From: Flaviaestuariibacter sp.
GTDB taxonomy: Bacteria; Bacteroidota; Bacteroidia; Chitinophagales; Chitinophagaceae
Direction of reading: 5' to 3'
Length of the DNA: 64,000 bases
Assembly (NCBI GenBank): GCA_025963645.1
Contig: JAOQAI010000017.1
Coordinates: 186,001 to 250,000, forward strand
The position numbers and the translations under genes were made by a program. The notes beneath the pieces were generated by a model. The model was given only the letters and a program-made list of their open reading frames with translations. It was not told the DNA's origin and made no database searches. Shown here one piece after another: positions 33,853-40,841 of this stretch; the first letter of the stretch is position 1, and the number at the start of each line of letters is the position of its first letter.

Positions 33853-35173
33853 TGCTCCGGTTAATGGTCACTTTAACGGTGTTGATGCGGTTTTTATTTA
33901 ATTCCAGCACCGTAAAATCGAAATCACCTGCAGAAATGGTGGCATTGACCTCCGGGAAGGCGCCGGCTATTTCCAGCACTAGTCCACCCAGCGAATCGCT
34001 TTCGCCTTTCACGGTATCAAATGTATCCAGCGGCAGGCGCAGACTGCGGCACATATCGTGCAGCATCATTTTAGCGTCCACAATGTAGGTGTTCTCGTCA
34101 ATGGCACGTACCGATGTTTCTTCTTCATCAAATTCATCGCGGATATCGCCGATCACTTCTTCCAAAATATCTTCCATGGTAACTATGCCGCTGGTGCCGC
34201 CGAATTCATCTACCACGATAGCGAAGTGAATACGCTTGGCCTGGAACTCTTTCAGCAGGTCTTTGATCAGTTTGGATTCAGGCACAAATAGCGGCGGACG
34301 AATCAGTGCATGCCAGTCAAAGTCAGGGTTCTTTAAATGCGCCAGAATGTCTTTGGTATTGATAACGCCTTCGATATAATCGAGATTGGTTTTATAAACC
34401 GGCAGGCGGGAATAGTGCAGGTCTTCTATCTTCTTCACCAGGTCGCTGAAGGATGTATCGTAGTTAATGCCATTCACATCCATCCGGAACTTCATGATCT
34501 GGCGCACGGTGATATTGCCAAACTTGATGATGCCTTTGAGGATATTCTTTTCTTCTACGGTTGTTTCCTGCGTATTTACATCAATCGCTTCATCCAGCTC
34601 CCGCATGCTCACGCTTTGCATTTCGTGAGCGCCGCTACGCAGGTTAATGCTGTCGGCAACGCCCACCATATTCAGGCTAATGCGGCGCAACAACAAGTGC
34701 AATCCTTCTACTACGGCGGATGTACTGTATGCAAACCGCAGGTTGTTTTGCGAAGCCCACACCTTCGGCAATACTTTCCCGATCAGCACCATTACCAGCC
34801 CGATGGAAATGATCTTCACTGCCCAGTTCATCCACTCCTGCGGAAACTGGAGCAGCGGGCTTATCAGGAAATTGGCAAGAATAATAATAGAGATATTGAA
34901 AAAGGTGCCGGCGATCAATAAGGATGTATAAACGGCTTTGCGTTCGTCCAACAGCGTAACAATGCGCCTCGCCGCCGTATGTTGCTTGGTGCGCAGCATA
35001 TTAATGTCTTTAGTTTGCAGGGTAAACAGCGCCACTTCAGCACCCGATGTAATGAAGCTTAACAACAATAAAACAATGAGGAGCACTACCAGGAAAACAG
35101 CGCTTTGCGGGTTCGCTGCCAGTAAGGTGAAAAGTAAAGTGTGAAGTAAAGATTCGATCGAAGCGTACGCCAA
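33839..35173 (-). CDS. gldE: GldE, CNNM/CorC-type membrane protein with CBS domains
   Basis: The 444 residues start with a DUF21/CNNM transmembrane domain (four helices to about residue 190). Two CBS domains follow (about 210-330, with HYSRLPVYKTNLDYIEGVI and IVVDEFGGTSGIVTMEDI), then a CorC/HlyC transporter-associated domain at the end. GldE is partly redundant with GldD in F. johnsoniae. The family is linked to divalent cation handling. The overlap with gldD points to translational coupling. Confidence 0.93.
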   Translation of the reverse strand: MAYASIESLLHTLLFTLLAANPQSAVFLVVLLIVLLLLSFITSGAEVALFTLQTKDINMLRTKQHTAARRIVTLLDERKAVYTSLLIAGTFFNISIIILANFLISPLLQFPQEWMNWAVKIISIGLVMVLIGKVLPKVWASQNNLRFAYSTSAVVEGLHLLLRRISLNMVGVADSINLRSGAHEMQSVSMRELDEAIDVNTQETTVEEKNILKGIIKFGNITVRQIMKFRMDVNGINYDTSFSDLVKKIEDLHYSRLPVYKTNLDYIEGVINTKDILAHLKNPDFDWHALIRPPLFVPESKLIKDLLKEFQAKRIHFAIVVDEFGGTSGIVTMEDILEEVIGDIRDEFDEEETSVRAIDENTYIVDAKMMLHDMCRSLRLPLDTFDTVKGESDSLGGLVLEIAGAFPEVNATISAGDFDFTVLELNKNRINTVKVTINRSNGKS

Positions 35174-35251
35174 AGCACAGGTTTTGGTGAATAATCAGAC
35201 AAGGCAAGCCTTATCCAATACAAACTACAAATTTAATCCGCTTTCACCGCT

Positions 35252-35677
35252 TTAAAAAGATAAATCTTCATCATCCATGGGCGGTGGCGGTGTGTTCATG
35301 CCTTCAATTCCAGATTCGTTATGCGGGGCTCCACCTCCGCCATCGTTGCGCTTGTCCAGCATGATCAGGTTATCACCCACCACCTCCGTTGCAAATTTTC
35401 GGTTGTTGTCCTTGTCTTCCCAACTGCGGGTGCGCAGGCGGCCTTCGATATAAACCAGGCTTCCTTTGTGAAGGTATTTACTTGCCAGCTCTGCCAGTCC
35501 CCGCCAAAGCACCACCGTATGCCACTCCGTTTGCGAGACCAGCTTACCGGTGCGGTCCTTAAAGGTTTCGGTAGTCGCTAATGGAAACTTTGCCACGCCA
35601 ATATTCCCTTCCAGGTATTGCATGTCCGGGTCCTTGCCTAAATTGCCGATCAAGGTTACTTTGTTTACGCCTCTCAT
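35252..35677 (-). CDS. ssb: Single-stranded DNA-binding protein
   Basis: The 141-residue protein starts MRGVNKVTLIGNLGKDPDM and carries an OB fold with EWHTVVLWRGLAELASKYL and YIEGRLRTRSWEDKDNN. The C-terminal tail is Gly/Pro-rich and ends MDDEDLSF, close to the DDDIPF-type acidic tip that recruits partner proteins. It lies between mutY and gldE in the conserved group. Confidence 0.95.
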   Translation of the reverse strand: MRGVNKVTLIGNLGKDPDMQYLEGNIGVAKFPLATTETFKDRTGKLVSQTEWHTVVLWRGLAELASKYLHKGSLVYIEGRLRTRSWEDKDNNRKFATEVVGDNLIMLDKRNDGGGGAPHNESGIEGMNTPPPPMDDEDLSF

Positions 35678-35851
35678 GCCTTTCCATTTTCAATGTGATG
35701 AATTCGCCTCTCTACTTTTTCCAGCCAATTGGTAGCATCAAATTTTTTGCCAGTATAGTACACGAATGAAAGCGAATGACACGATGGTTTACTACTTACC
35801 AATCAGCTTGGTTTGTTGTTAAGAGCGTAATGGAAGATGCAAGTAGCAGCC

Positions 35852-35880
35852 TCTATTCGTGCTATTCGCTCCTATTCGTG
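35852..35880. repeat. Short tandem CTATTCGTG-type repeat before the mutY stop
   Basis: Three near copies of a 9- to 10-base unit (CTATTCGTG, CTATTCGCT, CTATTCGTG) stand side by side just outside the mutY coding end. Similar unit-rich stretches occur around the GxxExxY arms. Function unknown. Confidence 0.5.
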
Positions 35881-36972
35881 TTACCCAAGGTTTTTACTCA
35901 AGAATTCATGCAGGGTCTTTGGAAACGGGTAGCCGCCCAGCTCGGCTATGGAAACCCAACTATAATCCGGAAGAATAAAGCTGTCTTTTATTTGCAGGTG
36001 GAGGAATGAAAAATGAATGGTCTGGTGGGAGAGCTTTTGTGTTCGTTGAGCGGCGGCGCTGATCACTTCAAGGGTTTTAGCTTTTAGCTTATGCTCTTTT
36101 TCTAAATGAAGTAGCAGCTGTGCTTTCGATAACGTTTTTTCGCCCTCAATTAGCAGCGGCTCGTACAAGCTTTGCCAAATGTCCTTTGCTTTCCGCTGTC
36201 GGATGGCAATGCGATCCTTATGTTGCAGAATCACATAATGAAACCAGCGCTCCCGAATCAGTGTCTTCTTCTCTTTTACCGGCAGCAGCGCTTGTCGGTT
36301 CAGTTTAAATGCCGCGCAATGGTTATTGAAAAAACAAGAGGCGCATTCCGGAACGGGTTTGCAAATGGTGGCGCCAAAATCCATGATCGCCTGGTTGTAC
36401 TCACCTGCTTTGCCTTTGGGCAAGAGGCTTTGGGCAACTTTGGTAAAAAGTTTCTTTCCCTCAGTTGAATCAATCGGTGTTTCAATAGCAAAGATGCGCG
36501 ACAGCACCCGGAACACATTGCCATCCAGTACCGCATGGGGCAGGTTGTAAGCAAAAGAAGCAATTGCTGCAGCGGTGTAAGGACCTACACCTTTTAGCGA
36601 AAGAATGGTTTCATAATCGGCAGGAAATTCGCCACCGCGTTCTTCACTAATCGTTTTTGCAGCAGTAATGAGGTTTCGGCAGCGGGAATAATATCCCAAT
36701 CCTTCCCACAATTTAAAAACGGCTTGCTCTGGTGCAGCGGCTAATTCCTGCACCGTTGGAAAAGTTCTTATAAAGCGTTCGTAGTAAGCCCGGCCCTGCT
36801 CCACACGGGTCTGTTGCAGGATGATCTCGCTCAACCAGATCCTGTACGGGTTCTTTTCTCCCTTCCAGGGCATTTGCCGCTCATTCTCTGTTTCATTCCA
36901 GCACAGCAAGCCCTGCACAAAGCGTTTTGCGGGGGTGGAAGCCGTAGGAAAAGAAGGGTTTTGTGTCGCCAT
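35881..36972 (-). CDS. mutY: A/G-specific adenine DNA glycosylase
   Basis: The ATG at 36972 (MATQNPSFPT) is used; the track adds 28 codons reaching towards the HU gene. The 363 residues contain the catalytic Glu segment SEIILQQTRVEQG, the helix-hairpin-helix LKGVGPYTAAAI, LDGNVFRVLSR with the catalytic Asp, and an Fe-S loop CKPVPECASCFFNNHC. In that loop the first spacing is five residues, one fewer than the C-x6-C-x2-C-x5-C of E. coli MutY. A NUDIX-like domain that recognises 8-oxoG forms the C-terminus. It is divergent from the HU gene. Confidence 0.95.
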   Translation of the reverse strand: MATQNPSFPTASTPAKRFVQGLLCWNETENERQMPWKGEKNPYRIWLSEIILQQTRVEQGRAYYERFIRTFPTVQELAAAPEQAVFKLWEGLGYYSRCRNLITAAKTISEERGGEFPADYETILSLKGVGPYTAAAIASFAYNLPHAVLDGNVFRVLSRIFAIETPIDSTEGKKLFTKVAQSLLPKGKAGEYNQAIMDFGATICKPVPECASCFFNNHCAAFKLNRQALLPVKEKKTLIRERWFHYVILQHKDRIAIRQRKAKDIWQSLYEPLLIEGEKTLSKAQLLLHLEKEHKLKAKTLEVISAAAQRTQKLSHQTIHFSFLHLQIKDSFILPDYSWVSIAELGGYPFPKTLHEFLSKNLG

Positions 36973-37017
36973 GGCCGGAAAATGCAACAATGCTACGGCA
37001 AAAAAGTTTCTATATAA

Positions 37018-37049
37018 TTGACAATCATTCGATTTATAAGTATATTGCT
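37018..37049 (+). promoter_or_regulatory. Candidate promoter of the HU gene
   Basis: TTG at 37018-37020 and TATATTGC at 37041-37048 have about 20 bp between them. The -7 box lacks one T of TAnnTTTG, so it is an imperfect match. It lies 26 bp before the HU ATG. Confidence 0.4.
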
Positions 37050-37073
37050 GTATCAAAAAGACAAACCATTGCT

Positions 37074-37364
37074 ATGAGAAAAGCTGATTTAGTCAATGAA
37101 ATTTCCGAAACCACCGGCATTCCGAAGGTAGATGTTTTGATGACCATTGAAGAAATGACGAAGCAGATCAAAAAATCGCTTTCAAAGGGTGAGAACATTT
37201 ACATCCGCGGCTTTGGCTCCTTTATTACAAAGAAACGGGCGGCCAAGATCGGTCGCAATATCAAGAAGAATGTAGCCGTGCATATACCGGAGCATTTCAT
37301 CCCCGCATTCAAGCCGGCAAAAGAATTTGTGGCAGAAGTCAAGAAAACAAGCGTCGTGGAATAA
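37074..37364 (+). CDS. HU family DNA-binding protein
   Basis: The ATG at 37074 (MRKADLVNEISETTGIPK) gives the usual HU length, 96 residues; the track start is spurious. The DNA-binding arm shows GFGSFITKKRAAKIGRNI and the tip is VHIPEHFIPAFKPAKEF with the conserved PxFKPxK. It would bend and compact DNA. It is the first gene of a plus-strand run towards RNase G and is divergent from mutY, a common arrangement in this phylum. Confidence 0.93.
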   Translation: MRKADLVNEISETTGIPKVDVLMTIEEMTKQIKKSLSKGENIYIRGFGSFITKKRAAKIGRNIKKNVAVHIPEHFIPAFKPAKEFVAEVKKTSVVE

Positions 37365-37398
37365 CTTTGCGCTCCCTTTCTGGCAAAGGGGTCGACTT

Positions 37399-38280
37399 AT
37401 GAATAAATTCCAATGGACAGTTATCGGCGCAGTTACGGTTCTTACAGCAGGGCTTTATGTCGCTACGCAAAACCATCTATTCGGCTCTAACAAAAGCAAA
37501 CCTTCTACCGAACAACACTCAGCTGACGATGGCCATAACCACGGGGCCGAGAGCGGCAGTGCAACCGTTTTAAGCACAGATACCATTCTTTTTCATGCAA
37601 AAGAAGCCCTCAACGCCGATCAGAAGAACCGGTTGGGTTTCCTCGAAAGCAGCATCACCCGCGGCGATGTGGCCGAACAAAAAACACACCTGTATCACCA
37701 GCTGGCAGCCTTCTGGCGCGACACCGCCCGCATCTTCGAACCCTTCGCCTGGTACACCGCCGAAGCCGCCCGGTTGGAAAATTCAGAAAAATCCCTCACC
37801 TTCGCAGCCCATTTGTTTTTAAACAACCTGCGGACGGAAGAAAACCCTGCCCTCAAAAGCTGGAAAGCCCTTCAATCCAAAGACCTGTTTGAACGTTCTT
37901 TGAAACTGGTACCGGGAAATGATTCTTCCCAGATAGGCTTAGGCGCTACCTATTTATATGGCGGCCTCGAAAGCCCGATGGAAGGCATTCTAAAGATCCG
38001 TGCGGTGGCTGAAAGAGATTCAGCTAACCTGTATGCACAACTGACCCTGGGCGAGGCTTCCACTATCTCCGGGCAGTTGGACAAAGCAGTGGAACGGTAC
38101 CTGAAAGTGGTGCGGATGGCGCCGGATAACCTGCAGGCGATCTTTGCATTGGCCGATGTGTACGAACGCATGGGCAATAAGAAGGAAGCCATTGTTTGGT
38201 ATGGAAAAGCCGTACCGCTGATACCGGTGCCGGAGTACCGGGGCGAAGTGGAAAAACGAATAGCTGAACTAAGAAAATGA
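37399..38280 (+). CDS. Membrane-anchored tetratricopeptide-repeat protein
   Basis: From the ATG at 37399 (MNKFQWTVIGAVTVLTAGLYVAT) the protein has 293 residues. It has a single N-terminal membrane helix, then a His/Gly/Ser-rich linker (DDGHNHGAESGS). TPR units follow from about residue 80, the clearest being LYAQLTLGEASTISGQLDKAVERYL and LQAIFALADVYERMGNKKEAIVWYGKA. The layout suggests an inner-membrane scaffold facing the periplasm. It starts 34 bp after the HU gene. Its exact partner is unknown. Confidence 0.85.
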   Translation: MNKFQWTVIGAVTVLTAGLYVATQNHLFGSNKSKPSTEQHSADDGHNHGAESGSATVLSTDTILFHAKEALNADQKNRLGFLESSITRGDVAEQKTHLYHQLAAFWRDTARIFEPFAWYTAEAARLENSEKSLTFAAHLFLNNLRTEENPALKSWKALQSKDLFERSLKLVPGNDSSQIGLGATYLYGGLESPMEGILKIRAVAERDSANLYAQLTLGEASTISGQLDKAVERYLKVVRMAPDNLQAIFALADVYERMGNKKEAIVWYGKAVPLIPVPEYRGEVEKRIAELRK

Positions 38281-38365
38281 GTGATGAGTAATTAATGATG
38301 AGTCAACTCATTACTACTTACTCATTATTCATCATAATATTTTAAACACTAAATAATTATACATC

Positions 38366-38458
38366 ATGCCTTGTGGTAAAAAAAGAAAGCGTCATAAAAT
38401 AGCGACGCATAAGCGTAAGAAAAGATTGAGAAAGAACCGTCATAAAAAGCGTAAGTAA
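38366..38458 (+). CDS. 30-residue very basic protein of the AURKAIP1/COX24 (mS38-like) type
   Basis: This ORF is too short for the track. It starts ATG at 38366 and reads MPCGKKRKRHKIATHKRKKR and then LRKNRHKKRK, with 20 of 30 residues Lys, Arg or His. The sequence fits the AURKAIP1/COX24 domain family, whose mitochondrial member mS38 belongs to the small ribosomal subunit. A ribosomal role in Bacteroidota is therefore plausible. It lies between the TPR gene and RNase G with a hairpin after it, and it should be highly expressed. Recognition is by sequence pattern. Confidence 0.87.
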   Translation: MPCGKKRKRHKIATHKRKKRLRKNRHKKRK

Positions 38459-38475
38459 GCTTTTAAGACCCCTGT

Positions 38476-38514
38476 GTGCAGGAGTGGGCCCCGCCTTCTC
38501 CTGCACCTTTATTT
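38476..38514 (+). terminator. Hairpin terminator after the COX24-like gene
   Basis: A perfect 9-bp stem GTGCAGGAG / CTCCTGCAC with a GC-rich 13-nt loop is followed by CTTTATTT. Confidence 0.6.
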
Positions 38515-38650
38515 AACGTATTGCTGAAGGCGAAATACCGCTTGCCATCCTCCTATCAACACATTCCGGCGCTTTCCAAAGGCTACTGCAGCATCCGGGT
38601 ATGTCATCGCAATCAGCGTGCAATTTCTGGCTACGTAAAGCTGTAGTAAT

Positions 38651-40204
38651 GTGAACAAAGAATTAATTATCAATTCCGCCCAGCATGGGGTGGACATTGC
38701 CTTATTAGAAGATAAAAAGCTGGTTGAGCTACATACGGAAAAAACCGATACCCGCTTTGCGGTAGGCGACCTGTACCTCGGGAAAGTAAAAAAACTGATT
38801 CCCGGCCTCAACGCTGCGTTCGTAGATGTAGGGCATGAGAAAGATGCTTTCCTGCATTATACCGATCTCAGTCCTTATGCCCGCTCCCTCCTCAATTTCA
38901 CGCAACAAGCCATGGCAGACAAGACGCCGGGCGGCTTTGATTTTGGGTCTTTTGATAATCAACCGGAGATCATAAAGACCGGCAAGATCAACGAAGTGCT
39001 GAGTGGCAAGCCCCATGTATTGGTGCAGATCCTGAAAGAGCCGATAGCGGCGAAAGGCCCGCGGTTAAGCTGCGAGATCTCCTTACCCGGACGTTTCGTA
39101 GTACTGACGCCATTTAACGACATTGTAGCCGTATCGCGTAAGATACATTCCTCCGAAGAGCGCAAGCGCCTGCAACGCATCGTTGAATCCATCAAGTCTA
39201 AAAACTTTGGCGTTATCGTTCGCACCGCAGCGGAAGGCAAGAACACCGCCGAGTTGCACGAAGACCTTTCCGAACTGGTAGCTACCTGGAAAGAGATCCA
39301 GCAGAACCTCCAAGGAGCTACACCGCCTGCAAAAATATTAAGTGAGCAAACAAAAGCCACTTCCATGCTCCGCGACCTGCTGAACGAGGACTTTAACCGC
39401 ATCGTCATTAACGACAAAAGCATTTATACCGATACGAAAAGCTATATCGAAAAGATAGCCCCGGAGAAAGCAGGAATCGTCACCTTTCATAGCAATGATA
39501 CCCCGGTCTTCGACCAATACGGCATTACCAAACAGGTAAAAGGTTCCTTTGGTAAAACGGTGAACATGGACAGCGGCGCTTACCTCATTATTGAGCATAC
39601 CGAGGCGCTTCATGTGATTGACGTGAACAGCGGCTACAAAAGCGTCAGCAACAACCAGGAGCAGAACGCATTAGAAACCAACCTCGAAGCGGCAGAAGAA
39701 ATTGCCCGTCAATTGCGGCTTCGGGATATTGGTGGCATCATCGTGGTGGACTTTATTGACATGAAGCTGCCCGATAATAAGAAGCGGCTGATCGAGGCGA
39801 TGGATGGCTTTATGCGTAGCGACCGTGCCAAGCATGCCGTGCTTCCCATCTCTAAGTTCGGACTGATGCAGATCACCCGGCAGCGCATGAAGCCGGAGAT
39901 GAATATCAATACCCAGGAGGTTTGTCCAAGCTGCCAGGGAACGGGTAAGATCGCCTCTACACTCATTTTAGAAGACGATATTGAAAAGAACCTGAACTAC
40001 CTCATTACGCATCAGCATAAGAACCTTACGATCGTGGTAAGTCCTATTGTATATGCCTACCTCACCAAGGGTTGGTTCTGGAACAATAAGGTGGCGAAAT
40101 GGAAACGCAAATTCAATGGAAACGTATCCGTAAAAGCCGATAGTAATTACCACCTCACCGAATTCAAATTCTTTGATAAGAGCGGCGAAGAGATAAAGCT
40201 CTGA
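38651..40204 (+). CDS. rng: Ribonuclease E/G family protein
   Basis: The GTG at 38651 starts MNKELIINSAQHGVDIAL, standard for RNase G; 517 residues. An S1-type RNA-binding domain lies near residues 37-125 (GDLYLGKVKKLIPGLNAAFVDVG). The catalytic region holds HVIDVNSGYKS and GGIIVVDFIDM with the two metal-binding Asp, and the zinc link is VCPSCQGTGK. The long C-terminal scaffold of RNase E is absent, so RNase G is the better name. It matures rRNA and degrades mRNA. It is followed by a strong terminator. Confidence 0.94.
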   Translation: MNKELIINSAQHGVDIALLEDKKLVELHTEKTDTRFAVGDLYLGKVKKLIPGLNAAFVDVGHEKDAFLHYTDLSPYARSLLNFTQQAMADKTPGGFDFGSFDNQPEIIKTGKINEVLSGKPHVLVQILKEPIAAKGPRLSCEISLPGRFVVLTPFNDIVAVSRKIHSSEERKRLQRIVESIKSKNFGVIVRTAAEGKNTAELHEDLSELVATWKEIQQNLQGATPPAKILSEQTKATSMLRDLLNEDFNRIVINDKSIYTDTKSYIEKIAPEKAGIVTFHSNDTPVFDQYGITKQVKGSFGKTVNMDSGAYLIIEHTEALHVIDVNSGYKSVSNNQEQNALETNLEAAEEIARQLRLRDIGGIIVVDFIDMKLPDNKKRLIEAMDGFMRSDRAKHAVLPISKFGLMQITRQRMKPEMNINTQEVCPSCQGTGKIASTLILEDDIEKNLNYLITHQHKNLTIVVSPIVYAYLTKGWFWNNKVAKWKRKFNGNVSVKADSNYHLTEFKFFDKSGEEIKL

Positions 40205-40225
40205 TAAGATAAGAGATAAACTACA

Positions 40226-40278
40226 GCGAAGCTTTCCATGCCCGAACAATGGTTCCGGTTAGGAAAGCTTCGCTTTTT
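40226..40278 (+). terminator. Strong Rho-independent terminator after rng
   Basis: A perfect 12-bp stem GCGAAGCTTTCC / GGAAAGCTTCGC with a 24-nt loop is followed by five T. Confidence 0.9.
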
Positions 40279-40402
40279 CATTGCTGCCATTCAGTACATA
40301 GCTGATTTAACCCTGCTATCACAACAACGATTCTTGTTTACCCAATCAGCATTCCCGGCCCCCGGCACAATATTGGTTCTATCTCTCTCAAACTATTAAG
40401 CA

Positions 40403-40594
40403 ATGAATAACAGGAACGATAACAGCGGCGACAACGGCCGCCAATCGCCACAGGACAAAGCCGTGCAGAATCCCGACGAGTGGAAGACCGGAAGCGAAGC
40501 CCTCACCGAAGTGCAGCAGGCTAACCTCCACACCCAACCGGAGCGTAAGGAACAGAACAGCTCCACCGGCGGCGAAGACGAAGGCGCTAAATGA
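40403..40594 (+). CDS. Small hydrophilic hypothetical protein
   Basis: A 63-residue, Asn/Gln/Glu-rich protein (MNNRNDNSGDNG...) without hydrophobic segments, probably disordered. It has an ATG start, lies between two good terminators (40226 and 40613), and so forms its own transcription unit. It is similar in size and character to the protein at 11896. Family not recognised. Confidence 0.65.
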   Translation: MNNRNDNSGDNGRQSPQDKAVQNPDEWKTGSEALTEVQQANLHTQPERKEQNSSTGGEDEGAK

Positions 40595-40612
40595 GCGTTT
40601 TGCAGAAAGCTG

Positions 40613-40638
40613 AAGGCTAACATAAGTTAGCCTTTTTT
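40613..40638 (+). terminator. Rho-independent terminator after the small protein
   Basis: A 9-bp stem AAGGCTAAC / GTTAGCCTT with loop ATAA is followed by a T run. Confidence 0.88.
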
Positions 40639-40743
40639 ATGGTCATCTGTAGCAATTTGATGCCAAGCAAAACATTCTTAAAACCTGGAACCTGTTTATT
40701 ACAGGCGGCTCTTGCGCATTTCCCTTCGAACAGGAACGGCGGC

Positions 40744-40772
40744 TGTCACCCTGAGCCCGGCACAGGGTGACA
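40744..40772. repeat. Palindrome TGTCACCCTG...CAGGGTGACA
   Basis: A perfect 10-bp inverted repeat with a 9-base spacer (AGCCCGGCA). It looks like the interspersed GTCACCCTGAGC-type repeat common in bacterial intergenic DNA; a related piece lies at 49479. Confidence 0.65.
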
Positions 40773-40789
40773 ACTATCCCGATATACGA

Positions 40790-40823
40790 CAAAAAAGAGA
40801 GACCATTACAGCCTCTCTTTTCT
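40790..40823 (-). terminator. Terminator of the GH3/beta-lactamase gene
   Basis: On the minus strand AAAAGAGAG / CTCTCTTTT closes with a T run of six. It lies just after the stop codon at 40842. Confidence 0.85.
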
Positions 40824-40841
40824 ATAAAAAACCTAATCAAC

